A stretch of DNA of 64,000 nt from Hasllibacter sp. MH4015 (lineage in GTDB: Bacteria > Pseudomonadota > Alphaproteobacteria > Rhodobacterales > Rhodobacteraceae), in assembly GCF_020177575.1 (NCBI RefSeq), contig NZ_JAHTBK010000001.1, positions 2,663,875-2,727,874 of the forward strand, given 5' to 3'. The stretch's first letter is position 1, and every line of letters begins with the position of its first letter. The translations under genes and the position numbers were made by a program. Shown here one piece after another: positions 35,167-47,877 of the stretch. The notes under the pieces are model-generated. The model searched no databases. It was not told the origin of the DNA and saw only the letters and a program-made list of their open reading frames with translations.

Positions 35167-37682
35167 ACGTGGCCCTGCGCATCGCGCGACGCGAATTACG
35201 CGGCGGCCTGCGCGGATTTCGCGTGTTCCTCGCCTGCCTTGCCCTCGGGGTCGCCGCCATCGCCGCGGTCGGCTCGGTTCGCGTCTCCATCGAAGAGGGT
35301 CTGGCCCGCGAGGGGGCGGTCATCCTCGGCGGCGATGCGGAGATGTCGTTCACCTATCGCTTCGCGTCAGACGAGGAGCGGGCCTTCATGGAGCGCATCG
35401 CGCAGGTCGTGTCCGAAACCGTCGATTTCCGCTCCATGGTCGTGGTCGACCGGGACGAGGTGGAACGTGGCCTGACCCAGGTCCGCGGTGTGGATGCGGC
35501 GTGGCCGATCTACGGTCAAGCCGGTCTTGACCCGCCGATGAGCATGGCCGAGGCGCTGGAATTGCGGGACCTGCCCGGCGCGGTGATGGCGCCATTGCTC
35601 GCCGACCGTCTGGCGCTTTCCGTTGGCGACACCTTCCGCCTCGGCACGCAGGAATTCGAGTTGCGCGCGATCCTCACCGAGGAACCCGACGGTGCCTCGT
35701 CCGGCTTCGGGCTGGGACCGCGCACCATTGTATCGCTGGAGGGATTGGATGGATCAGGCCTTCTGGAACCCGGCACCTTGTTCGAAAGCCAGTACCGCCT
35801 TGGGTTTGTGGACGGCGCAAACCTCGACGCTTTGCAGGCAGAGGCGCTGGCCTTTGAGGATACGGGCGCACGGTGGCGCGATGCCCGCAACGGCGCGCCG
35901 GGCGTGGCGGAATTCGTAGACCGGATCGGAGCGTTCCTTGTTTTGGTCGGCCTTGCCGGTCTGGCCGTGGGCGGCGTCGGGATTTCGTCTGCCGTGCGCG
36001 CCTATCTCGACGGGAAAATCGCCACGATCGCCACGCTGAAAACCCTGGGCGCGGAGGCGCGGGTGATCTTCACCGCCTATTTTGCGCAGGTGGGGGCCCT
36101 GACCCTCGTGGGTATCGCCCTTGGCCTGATCCTCGGCGCTGTTGCCCCGATCCTGTTCGGACCATTGATCGAGGCTCAGCTGCCCGTACCTGTGGCCATC
36201 GGCGTCTATCCCGCGCCCTTGGCCGAAGCCGCCCTTTACGGCGTGTTGACCGCATTGATCTTCACGCTCTGGCCCCTTGCTCAGACGGAACATGTCCGCG
36301 CCGCGACCTTGTTCCGGGACGCGGCGGGCGGGGTGGAGGGCTGGCCCTCCGCCGGATACATCCTTGTGACGTTTGGCGCCTTTCTGACCCTTCTGGGCGC
36401 GGCGACTTGGTTTTCAGGTACGCCGCGACTGGCCTTGGGAACGGCAGGCGGGCTGCTTCTGGCGCTTCTTCTCCTTGCGGGTGCGGCCTGGGCGATCCGT
36501 GCGGTGTCGCGCGGCCTGTCGCGCGGGCGATGGGTGCGGGGCCGGACGATCTGGCGCACCGCGCTGGGGTCCGTCGGCGGATCGGGCAAGGAGGCCGCGT
36601 CGGTCGTCCTGTCCCTCGGGCTTGGCCTGACCGTGCTGGCCGCGGTCGGTCAAATCGACACCAACCTGCGCTCCGCCATCCAGCGGGATCTGCCGGAGGT
36701 CGCGCCATCGTTCTTTTTCGTGGATATTCAGCCCGACCAACTCGCCCCGTTCCTTGCGCGGGTGGAGGGGGACGATCAGGTCAGCCGCGTGGAAACTGCC
36801 CCGATGCTGCGCGGGATCATCACGCGGATCAACGGTCAACGGGCGCAGGACGTCGCGGGCGACCACTGGGTGCTGCAAGGCGACCGGGGCGTGACCTACA
36901 CGTCCACCGCCCCGCCGGAGGAAGAGATCGTCCTTGGGTCCTGGTGGCCCGACGATTACGCCGGTCCGCCCCTTGTCGCCTTCGCGGCGGAAGAGGCGTT
37001 GGAAATCGGGATTTTCGTCGGCGACACCATCACGATCAATATCCTCGGCCGCGACATAGAGGCGGAGATCGCGGCGCTCCGGGATGTGTCGTTCGAGAAT
37101 GCAGGGATCGGCTTCATCGTGACCATGAACGAGGCTGCCCTTGCCGGCGCGCCGCATACCCATATCGCCACCGTGTACGCGGAGGCGGAGGCAGAGGCGC
37201 AGATCTTGCGTGACGTGGCAGGCGACGCTCCGAACATAACCGCAATCCGGGTCCGCGATGCGCTTGATCGCGTGGCGGAGGCATTGCGCGGGATCGCATC
37301 GGCCACCTCCTACGCTGCCCTGGCAACGCTTCTGACGGGTTTCATCGTCCTGATTGGGGCCGCCGCCGCGGGAGAGCGGAGCCGCGTGTTCGAGGCCGCG
37401 GTGCTGAAGACCCTTGGGGCGACACGCGGCACCATCCTGGCCAGTTTTGCCCTGCGCTCCGGCCTTCTGGGCGCGGCGGCGGGGATCGTTGCGATTGCGA
37501 TGGGCGCGCTTGGCGGATGGGCGGTGATGACTTTCGTGATGGAAACAACGTACCGCTTTGAACCGCTCTCGGCCCTCGCGATTGTCCTGGGCGGGGCATT
37601 GGCCACCCTGCTGGCCGGCCTCGCCTTCGCCTGGCGTCCGCTGGCGGCGCGACCTGCGCGGGTTCTGCGCGCCCGGGAATAG
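35163..37682 (+). CDS. ybbP: ABC transporter permease, FtsX/YbbP family
   Basis: An 839-residue protein with one N-terminal membrane segment (VFLACLALGVAAIAAVGSV), a large periplasmic domain, and two FtsX-type membrane cores. The first core has FLVLVGLAGLAVGGVGISSA and the last has LATLLTGFIVLIGAAAAGER and FALRSGLLGAAAGIVAIAMG. Length and order match E. coli YbbP (about 800 residues). It partners the ATPase just upstream. E. coli lacks a settled substrate for this exporter; the link to TesA suggests lipid or thioester handling in the envelope. Confidence 0.92.
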   Translation: MNVALRIARRELRGGLRGFRVFLACLALGVAAIAAVGSVRVSIEEGLAREGAVILGGDAEMSFTYRFASDEERAFMERIAQVVSETVDFRSMVVVDRDEVERGLTQVRGVDAAWPIYGQAGLDPPMSMAEALELRDLPGAVMAPLLADRLALSVGDTFRLGTQEFELRAILTEEPDGASSGFGLGPRTIVSLEGLDGSGLLEPGTLFESQYRLGFVDGANLDALQAEALAFEDTGARWRDARNGAPGVAEFVDRIGAFLVLVGLAGLAVGGVGISSAVRAYLDGKIATIATLKTLGAEARVIFTAYFAQVGALTLVGIALGLILGAVAPILFGPLIEAQLPVPVAIGVYPAPLAEAALYGVLTALIFTLWPLAQTEHVRAATLFRDAAGGVEGWPSAGYILVTFGAFLTLLGAATWFSGTPRLALGTAGGLLLALLLLAGAAWAIRAVSRGLSRGRWVRGRTIWRTALGSVGGSGKEAASVVLSLGLGLTVLAAVGQIDTNLRSAIQRDLPEVAPSFFFVDIQPDQLAPFLARVEGDDQVSRVETAPMLRGIITRINGQRAQDVAGDHWVLQGDRGVTYTSTAPPEEEIVLGSWWPDDYAGPPLVAFAAEEALEIGIFVGDTITINILGRDIEAEIAALRDVSFENAGIGFIVTMNEAALAGAPHTHIATVYAEAEAEAQILRDVAGDAPNITAIRVRDALDRVAEALRGIASATSYAALATLLTGFIVLIGAAAAGERSRVFEAAVLKTLGATRGTILASFALRSGLLGAAAGIVAIAMGALGGWAVMTFVMETTYRFEPLSALAIVLGGALATLLAGLAFAWRPLAARPARVLRARE

Positions 37683-37729
37683 GGTTTGCCCCCTTGCAAA
37701 ACAGGCCTCAAACGCGCACCTCTTACACC

Positions 37730-38533
37730 ATGTTGAGGTCAATGCGGTCCCTGCTGGGGCGTAAATCCGAGGGCCCGTCGCCTGCATCTCCGCAGGTGCC
37801 GCAGGACGTGCCGCAACCGGCGCAACCGACGTACGTGGTTGGGGATATCCACGGGCGCGCCGATCTTCTGGAACTGATGTTGGAGCTGATCGACGCCCAT
37901 ATCGGCGGCACGGCCGCGGAAAACCCCAAGCTTGTTTTCGTGGGCGATTACATCGACCTCGGCCCGGATTCCGCCGTGGTTTTGGCGCGGATGCAGGAGC
38001 TTCAGGAAGGCTTTCCCGACAACGTCATCTGCCTGATGGGCAATCACGAACGCATGATGCTTGATTTTCTGGACGATCCGGCGACCCGGGGCCCCCGCTG
38101 GCTGCGCGCCGGGGCGGCGGAAACATTGCAGAGTTTCGGGGTCGCCACGGCAGATCTGGAAGATGGTGCGGAGTTCGACGCTTTCCCGGCGGCCGCCAAT
38201 TCCCTGCGTCGCCGAATGCCCAAGGGATGCCTGAAATGGCTGGAGAATCTGCCGCTTATCTGGTCATCGGGGAACGTGTGGGTCACCCATGCCGGGGCCG
38301 ATCCGGGGCGCGATATGGAGGATCAGACCGCCCGGGTGATGCTGTGGGGGCATCCGGAATTCGACTCCGCACCACGGGGCGATGGCACTTGGGTAGTCCA
38401 CGGCCACACGGAACTCGATGCGCCGCTTGCCGCCGATGGGCGGATCTCGACCGATACCGGCGCGTGGCGGACGGGGCGGCTGACAGCGTGCGCTATCCGC
38501 ACAGACGGACGTCACGACTTCCTCCAGACCTGA
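37730..38533 (+). CDS. Metallophosphoesterase, PPP-family serine/threonine phosphatase-like
   Basis: A 267-residue protein with the PPP blocks YVVGDIHGRADLLE, FVGDYIDLGPDSAVV, LMGNHERMML and WVTHAGADPGRD plus WVVHGHTELDAP. The second block has Leu where protein phosphatases have Arg (GDYVDRGP), which may change specificity toward a nucleotide substrate, as in Ap4A hydrolase relatives. The N-terminal 35 residues are Pro/Gln-rich. The ATG at 37730 was chosen; an ATG at 37742 is also possible. It is convergent with the mnh operon. Confidence 0.85.
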   Translation: MLRSMRSLLGRKSEGPSPASPQVPQDVPQPAQPTYVVGDIHGRADLLELMLELIDAHIGGTAAENPKLVFVGDYIDLGPDSAVVLARMQELQEGFPDNVICLMGNHERMMLDFLDDPATRGPRWLRAGAAETLQSFGVATADLEDGAEFDAFPAAANSLRRRMPKGCLKWLENLPLIWSSGNVWVTHAGADPGRDMEDQTARVMLWGHPEFDSAPRGDGTWVVHGHTELDAPLAADGRISTDTGAWRTGRLTACAIRTDGRHDFLQT

Positions 38534-38554
38534 CGCAAGCGTGGGGCGCGCCGC

Positions 38555-38887
38555 TCAGCGGCTCAACTTCTCCTGCGCGCCCTCTTCGATCTTTGTCTTC
38601 CACAATGGCACACCGGACCGGAACGCCGCGCGCCCGATCATGTGCGCCGCCACGGGCGCGGTTATCAGCAAGAACACGACGGTCGCCACCGCCCGCGTGA
38701 TCGTCGCCGTATCACCAAAGAAGATGGCGGCAGCGATCAGGATCAGGCCGGCGCCAAGTGTGCCCGCCTTGGTCGAGGCGTGCATGCGGATCAGCACGTC
38801 GGGCAAGCGCAAGACACCAAGGCCCGCCACGAAGCAGAAGAACCCACCCAGAACGACAAGCGCGGCCATGACATATTCAAGGATCAT
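38555..38887 (-). CDS. mnhG: Mrp antiporter subunit G
   Basis: A 110-residue subunit with three hydrophobic segments (MAALVVLGGFFCFVAGLGVL; LGAGLILIAAAIFFG; TVVFLLITAPVAAHMIG). It is the last gene of the seven-gene Mrp/Mnh Na+/H+ antiporter operon. It contributes to the assembled complex rather than carrying the main ion path. The start overlaps mnhF by 4 bp. Confidence 0.92.
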   Translation of the reverse strand: MILEYVMAALVVLGGFFCFVAGLGVLRLPDVLIRMHASTKAGTLGAGLILIAAAIFFGDTATITRAVATVVFLLITAPVAAHMIGRAAFRSGVPLWKTKIEEGAQEKLSR

Positions 38888-39219
38888 GGCGCGTTCTCCG
38901 GTGGGGTGTCCGATTTCTGGGCAACGCTTCCGGCGCGCGTCGAGCTGCGCCTTTGCTGGCGGTCGACAAAGCGTGCCAGCGCCACGGTCGCCAGAAACCC
39001 GATCAGCGCCAGAACGATCGCCACGTCAACGAACGCTGTGTCGCCTGACAAGATAGCGTAAAGGCCGCAGAAGCTGACGATCAGGACCGTCATCATGTCA
39101 AGCGCCACGATACGGTCCGGCAGGCTCGGGCCTTTGACCAGGCGGATGAACCCGGCCACAACTCCCAGAACCACAAGGATGAAGGAGATGTCGACGGCGA
39201 GGGACAGGATCGGGCTCAT
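38884..39219 (-). CDS. mnhF: Mrp antiporter subunit F
   Basis: A 111-residue subunit with three membrane segments (SFILVVLGVVAGFIRLV; MMTVLIVSFCGLYAILSG; FVDVAIVLALIGFLATVALARF). The C-terminal tail (RQQRRSSTRAGSV) is basic and longer than in the smallest MnhF proteins. It overlaps mnhE and mnhG by 4 bp each, fitting fixed-ratio synthesis of the complex. Confidence 0.92.
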   Translation of the reverse strand: MSPILSLAVDISFILVVLGVVAGFIRLVKGPSLPDRIVALDMMTVLIVSFCGLYAILSGDTAFVDVAIVLALIGFLATVALARFVDRQQRRSSTRAGSVAQKSDTPPENAP

Positions 39220-39688
39220 TCAAAGGCCTCCCTTACACGCGCTTCGACGCCTTCCTTGATCTGGCGGCGGATCTCCCCGGGATCATCGGCGAACATGGCG
39301 TGGATATAGAGGGTATTGCAATCCTCCGTCACGTCCAGCGACAGCGTTCCGGGCGTAAGCGAGATGTAGTTGGTCAGGACCAGCACCGCCATCTCCCCCT
39401 CCACATCAAGGGGCACGGACACGATGCCGGGGCGCGATTTCTGCTGCGGGGTCAGCACGTCCCACACCACTTGCAGGGAGGACACGATCAATTCCCAGAT
39501 GAACCGGATGATGAGGGTGATCCAGCTGAAGGTCCGCGTGAAATAGCTGTCGCAACCGGGAAAAAGCGGGCGCGTCACGAACAACGCGGCAGAGCCGAGG
39601 CCGAAGCCGACAAGAAGGTTGAGAAGCGTGATCTCCCCTGTCAGGGCCGCCCAGATCACGGCGAGTGCGATGTTGAGGCCGAAGATAT

Positions 39689-39692
<4 letters not shown>
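39216..39692 (-). CDS. mnhE: Mrp antiporter subunit E
   Basis: A 158-residue subunit with an N-terminal two-segment membrane part (ALAVIWAALTGEITLLNLLV; FGLGSAALFVTRPLF) and a cytoplasmic beta-rich domain typical of MnhE (LVLTNYISLTPGTLSLDV). It overlaps mnhD and mnhF by 4 bp. The length is normal for the family. Confidence 0.93.
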
Positions 39693-41208
<1,516 letters not shown>

Positions 41209-41212
<4 letters not shown>

Positions 41213-41631
41213 GGTTTGGCCCCCGTCCCCTGCGCCGGGGCAGCGATGTAGGTCTTGGAGGTGGCGGCGGGCTCCGCATCATCCACCGGTTCGGCCAACC
41301 GCATCTCATCGGAATTCAGCGTGCCGAGGTTCTGGTATGTGCGGTAAACCAGCGTGAGCGCGAACGCGAACAGGCCGAAACCGATCACGATCGCCGTCAG
41401 CACAAGTGCTTGCGGCAAGCCGTTGGCCACACCTTCGGCGGCCACATAGGCATCGCCTTCGATCAGGGGCGGGTTCTGCGGCGTGAGCCGACCGGAGACG
41501 AAAATCGTCAGGTTGGCCGCGTTGGAAATCAGCACCAGCCCGAAAATGAACCGCAACACGTTGCGGGCCAGCATCAGGTGGACGGCGGTGGCGACCAGGA
41601 CGCCGACCATGATGGCAACGAACAATTCCAT
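41209..41631 (-). CDS. mnhC: Mrp antiporter subunit C
   Basis: A 140-residue NuoK-like subunit with three membrane segments (FVAIMVGVLVATAVHLMLAR; IFGLVLISNAANLTIFVSG; ALVLTAIVIGFGLFAFALTL). The ATG at 41631 follows GGAGGT at a short distance and overlaps the mnhB stop by one base (TGATG). A longer upstream frame overlapping mnhB was rejected. The hydrophilic tail of about 35 residues is somewhat long. Confidence 0.94.
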
Positions 41632-42052
41632 CAGACCTCCTCCTCCAGTGCCAGAACGAGGGTCAGGATCGACCCGAACACGACCAGGTAAACGCCGATG
41701 TCGAAAAACAGGACGGAGGAGATGGGGATATAATCCCCGGAGGCGAAATCGCCGATGAACCACCATTGGCCGGTGAAGAAGGCATCGTTGAAGAAGACGG
41801 CATAAACGCCTGAGGCCAGCGCAATGCCTAGCCCGACCATGGCGATATTCTGCGGCTCCGCCCTCAGCGCATCTCGCGTGGCCTGCGCGCCCTGGGCAAT
41901 GGCGTAAAGGATGAAGCCCGTGGACCCGATCAGCCCGCCGATGAACCCGCCACCGGGAAGATTATGGCCCCTTAGAAGCATGTAGACGGAAAACAACAGC
42001 AGCAGCGCGGTCAGAAGCCGGGTCGCGGCCTTGAGGATGATCGAATTCACCA

Positions 42053-42053
<1 letters not shown>
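41631..42053 (-). CDS. mnhB: Mrp antiporter subunit B
   Basis: A 140-residue subunit with four hydrophobic segments (LLTALLLLFSVYMLLRGHN; GFIGGLIGSTGFILYAIAQG; IAMVGLGIALASGVYAVFF; VLFFDIGVYLVVFGSILTLV), including the family GGGFIGGL motif. Its start overlaps the mnhA stop by one base (TAATG). Normal length and position. Confidence 0.94.
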
Positions 42054-44386
<2,333 letters not shown>

Positions 44387-44870
44387 GTCTTGTCGTCCCT
44401 CGGATCATTGCGCCGTATCGCTGCTGCGCGTCGTGTCTTTACTGGCCGGTCTTCACGTTATTTGGCGCGACGGACGGGAACGTCCAGCACAAAGCGTGAC
44501 TTGTAACCTGCTGTGATCGTGAAACGCGAGATAGGCTGAGCCTATTGATAGGTCAATCCTACGGGCGAAGGTTTTTTGATAGTTAATGACTATCACTCTA
44601 GCGCACCGGACAGGGAAGCGGAGACCCGAGTTACCCCGGATGATGCGCTGCAGCTGACGGCAGGAGCCACAGCACATCATCCAAGGGCGGCGTTCGCGAC
44701 GTGTATGAGCACTGGGAAGGGACAACTTTCCAGCCCCGCGAACCCCCAATCGGATGCCACCGCGTGCAGGCGCATCCAATCCGATCTCTCGGTGCAATTG
44801 ATTTAGCCTGATGACGGCATAGTTTGGAGTCACGGACATCTAAAGTTTCCATTGGAAAAAACTATTGGCC
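44387..44870. promoter_or_regulatory. mnhA / LysR divergent region with clustered ATAG-N7-CTAT dyads
   Basis: These 484 bp hold no convincing gene. ATAGGCTGAGCCTAT (44531-44545) is a perfect 7-1-7 palindrome. ATAG-N7-CTAC follows at 44548-44562, and TGATAGT/ACTATCA with a TAATG spacer lies at 44577-44595. The ATAG-N7-CTAT form is the OxyR half-operator pattern, and the divergent gene is OxyR-like, so these are likely its binding sites. The motif-to-motif distances (17 and 31 bp) differ from the 22-bp step of the classic tetrameric OxyR site. A smaller GGACG/CGTCC repeat lies near 44472. Confidence 0.55.
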
Positions 44871-45809
44871 ATGCAAACAAGCTCCCTCCCCTTCACGTTG
44901 CGGCAGTTGCGGTATCTCGTGGCGTTGGAAGACACCCGGCACTTCCGGGAAGCGGCAGAGGCCTGCGGTATCTCGCAACCGTCCCTGTCGGTTCAGATCA
45001 AATCGCTGGAGGAATCCCTTGGCCTCACGCTCGTGGAACGGGGGCGCGGGCCGGTGCGCCTGACGCAGGCGGGGCGCGAGATTTGCCGCCGCGCCCGTGA
45101 CATGCTCGATGCGGGTCAAGGCATCCTGGACCTCACCGCGACCTTGCAGACCGGGCTGGGGGGCACGTTGCGCATGGGCACATCCACGACGCTCGGCCCC
45201 TACCTGATGCCCCATGTCGTCGGGGACCTGCACAAATCCCACCCCGAATTGCGCCTTTATATCCGTGAGGCTGCGCCGCGCGATCTGCTGCGGGAGTTGA
45301 ACGACGGGGTCCACGACCTGATCCTGACGCAATTGCCCGTGGCGGGCGCGACCCTGTCGGTGGCGCGCCTGTTCCGCGAACCCCTTGGCCTCGCGATGCC
45401 CGTCGACCACGCGTTGAGTGCCGTTGACAACGTCGATGGCCCCGACCTTACCGGCCAGACGATCCTGTCGCTGTCGCCGAATTACGCGCTCCATGACCAG
45501 ATCAGCGCAATCTGCATGGAAACCGGCGCCCACGTGTCCCGCGAGTATGAGGGGACGTCGCTGGATGCCCTGCGGCAGATGGTTGCGCTCGACATGGGGC
45601 TTACCTTCCTGCCCGCGCTCTATGTCCGCTCCGAGATCGAAGGGCGGGCGAATGACGTCGTGGTTCGGCCGTTCCGGGGGCGGCGCTTTTCCCGGTCCAT
45701 CGGGCTCGTCTGGCGCGCAAGCTCGGGCGCGACCTCCGCGTTCGAGGGGCTCGCCTCCGCCATTCGGGACACGGCGCGCAGGTTCCCCGAACTGGTACTG
45801 GAGGGGTAA
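44871..45809 (+). CDS. OxyR-like LysR-family regulator lacking the peroxidatic cysteine
   Basis: A 312-residue LysR regulator closest in pattern to OxyR: FTLRQLRYLVALEDTRHFREAA, ACGISQPSLSVQIKSLEE, and the late block LDALRQMVALDMGLTFLPAL. In E. coli OxyR the sensing cysteines are C199 (HCLRDQ) and C208, nine residues apart. Here the first position is Ala206 (NYALHDQ) and only the second is kept (Cys215, SAICMETG). Disulfide-based peroxide sensing should therefore not work. The ATG at 44871 is preferred over a TTG at 44865. ATAG-N7-CTAT dyads lie about 280-340 bp upstream. Confidence 0.85.
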   Translation: MQTSSLPFTLRQLRYLVALEDTRHFREAAEACGISQPSLSVQIKSLEESLGLTLVERGRGPVRLTQAGREICRRARDMLDAGQGILDLTATLQTGLGGTLRMGTSTTLGPYLMPHVVGDLHKSHPELRLYIREAAPRDLLRELNDGVHDLILTQLPVAGATLSVARLFREPLGLAMPVDHALSAVDNVDGPDLTGQTILSLSPNYALHDQISAICMETGAHVSREYEGTSLDALRQMVALDMGLTFLPALYVRSEIEGRANDVVVRPFRGRRFSRSIGLVWRASSGATSAFEGLASAIRDTARRFPELVLEG

Positions 45810-45893
45810 GGCACACGGGCGCAGGATCGCCGGGATCGCCGGTGGGCGGGGACGGCCATTGACCTCGGCAAACCTCCAGTAAACACTGCGGGC

Positions 45894-46595
45894 ATGAGCC
45901 ATCTTTACGATCTCGCCGATTTGGAAATGTTGGCCCACGATTGCCTGACCCGCACCGGCGTTGCACAGGACGCAGCCCGCGCTGTCGCACGGGACGTGTC
46001 CCTGGCGGAGGCATATGCCCTCCCCGATGGCGGTTTCGTGTCTCTGTTGAGGGATATTCGCCTGATCCGGTACGGGCGGCTCCTGCCCTCGGCTGATGTG
46101 GAGATCAGCCGCCCTGCCCCCACCATTCTGCGCGTTGCAGCGGGTCACGGATTTGCCGCCGCCGCCCTCGGGGACGCCCTACCGGAGCTTTGCGAACGCA
46201 CATTGCGGGAGGGGATGGGGATGATCCACCTGACCCAGGCCAGTGATCCCGGGCCGATGGCGGGCACCATGATGGCGCTGGCGGAGAACGGACTGGCCGC
46301 GATCGGTGTCTGCGCCCAGGGCAAGACCTATGCGGTAGGGCCCAACGGAATGCGCGTGACACCGCTTGATCAAGGCACGGGCGGAATGCTCGACGCGCTT
46401 CTGTCGCTGGCCCCACCAAGCGAGGATTCCCCGCTGGACGGGCCGGTCGCGCATACGGCGTGGCTTGCGGCAATCGATCCTGCCGTCACGTCGATCCATG
46501 ACCTGATGGACCGCCTGCCCCTGGGCGACGTCACCCGCCCGGCGGGCGGCATCCCCGTTGCGCCGGAGTTGCTGGCGCAAATCGTGAACGCCTGA
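45894..46595 (+). CDS. Shortened Ldh-family (malate/L-lactate dehydrogenase type 2) protein
   Basis: A 233-residue protein resembling the PF02615 family, whose enzymes are about 330-360 residues. The N-terminus (LEMLAHDCLTRTGVAQDAAR) and the middle (RVAAGHGFAAAALGDALPEL; IHLTQASDPGPMAGTMMALA) fit. The motif usually reading SHG with a catalytic His is replaced by LPDGGFVSLLRD, and most of the NAD-binding region is missing. Probably catalytically dead or altered. It ends 3 bp before the next LysR gene, so the two may be co-transcribed, and could serve as a ligand-binding partner. Low certainty on function. Confidence 0.6.
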   Translation: MSHLYDLADLEMLAHDCLTRTGVAQDAARAVARDVSLAEAYALPDGGFVSLLRDIRLIRYGRLLPSADVEISRPAPTILRVAAGHGFAAAALGDALPELCERTLREGMGMIHLTQASDPGPMAGTMMALAENGLAAIGVCAQGKTYAVGPNGMRVTPLDQGTGGMLDALLSLAPPSEDSPLDGPVAHTAWLAAIDPAVTSIHDLMDRLPLGDVTRPAGGIPVAPELLAQIVNA

Positions 46596-46598
46596 GCC

Positions 46599-47564
46599 AT
46601 GCCGACACCGCTTCTCAAAGGACTGACGCTTCGCGGGTTGGAGGTCTTCGAGACGCTGGCGCGGACCGGATCCGTTGCGGCGACGGCGGCCGAGCTTGGC
46701 ATGAGCGCGCCCGCTGTCAGCCAGCAGATGAAGAACCTGTCCACGGCTCTGGGCGTGGAACTGGTCGACGCCTCCCGCCGCCCGATGAAAGTGACGCCGG
46801 CGGGGCGGCTTTTCCTGGCGCAGGCGCAGACCGCGCTGAGGGCCTTGCGGGCGGGGCAGAGAGACCTCAAGGCGCTCGACCTGACGGAGCTAACCTCCCT
46901 CTCACTTGGGGTGATTGAGGATTTCGAGAACGAGGTGACACCGCTTCTGGCGACGCGGCTGGCCGAAGCGATGGTTCAGTGCGAATTCGTGCTGCAAACC
47001 GGGCCGAGCCACCTCTTGCAGCGCCGGATCGCCGATCGCGCACTGGACATGGTGATCTGCGCCGAGGGGGCGCAGCCGCCGGGGGGCGCGGTCACACTGC
47101 CGCTGGTGGAGGACCCTTACGTGCTTGCTGTGCCCAAGGGCGAGACTGTGACCGGCGGGTTGAGCGGATTGGACCATCTTCCGCTTCTCAGGCGCGATCT
47201 GGATCAAGTCATGGGACGTCAGATCGAAGAGTACCTCGAACGCGAAGGCGTTCTTCCGGCCAAACGGTTCGAGATGGATTCCAACCAGTCGATCAGCGCG
47301 CTGGTGGCCGCCGGAAAGGGCTGGACGATCACGACGCCCTTGTCGCTGCTGCGCGGTGGACGCTTTGCCGGGAATATCGACGCCCATCCCTTGCCTGGCG
47401 CGCCCATGGCGCGGCGGATCGTGCTCTATGCCACGGCGGATTGGTCGGGCGGCATTCCGGGACAGATCGCGGAACTGGCGCGCGAGTTGATCGGCCAACA
47501 TTTCTGGGAGCCGGGGCAGGAACAAATGCCGTGGCTGGGGAAGAGCTTTCGCGTGCTGGGGTGA
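46599..47564 (+). CDS. LysR-family transcriptional regulator
   Basis: A 321-residue LysR regulator with the N-terminal winged helix (LRGLEVFETLARTGSVAATA; LGMSAPAVSQQMKNLSTALG) and a periplasmic-binding-like effector domain (LSLGVIEDFENEVTPLLATR; MVICAEGAQPPGG). It follows the shortened Ldh gene by 3 bp, with no space for its own promoter, suggesting one message. Its target is not evident. A 7-bp hairpin begins 2 bp after the stop (47567-47584). Confidence 0.85.
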   Translation: MPTPLLKGLTLRGLEVFETLARTGSVAATAAELGMSAPAVSQQMKNLSTALGVELVDASRRPMKVTPAGRLFLAQAQTALRALRAGQRDLKALDLTELTSLSLGVIEDFENEVTPLLATRLAEAMVQCEFVLQTGPSHLLQRRIADRALDMVICAEGAQPPGGAVTLPLVEDPYVLAVPKGETVTGGLSGLDHLPLLRRDLDQVMGRQIEEYLEREGVLPAKRFEMDSNQSISALVAAGKGWTITTPLSLLRGGRFAGNIDAHPLPGAPMARRIVLYATADWSGGIPGQIAELARELIGQHFWEPGQEQMPWLGKSFRVLG

Positions 47565-47877
47565 ATGGTTGCAGGGTTGCAACCACGGGTTAAGAACCTG
47601 AAAATCATACCTTTTCAGATATTTGGTAAGTTTTTGTTAACCACGACAGGGCCGTGACGCTGCTCTTGCGCCGGGCCATATTGCCGGACGATCGCCATCA
47701 CGCGAAGCGGCGGCAGATGGTCTATCCAACCACTTCACGGCGGGAAAACGTGCGCTCGATAGGGGCAGAGAGCCTGCATTACGCGGCCCCACACCGGGGG
47801 ACGCAATAGCGAACGACCGGCGGCCTGTGGCCTAGTCTCGAGCCTAGCCCGGCGTGAAACAAGGCCGATCCGGCGAC
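47565..47877. other. Convergent intergenic region with stacked hairpins
   Basis: No gene is seen in 313 bp. Two hairpins lie near the lysR end: GGTTGCA/TGCAACC with a 4-nt loop (47567-47584), and CTGAAAA/TTTTCAG with a 7-nt loop (47598-47618), the latter followed by TTTGGTAAGTTTTTG. They may terminate the lysR message. The remaining part up to the ABC permease stop shows nothing recognisable. Confidence 0.45.
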
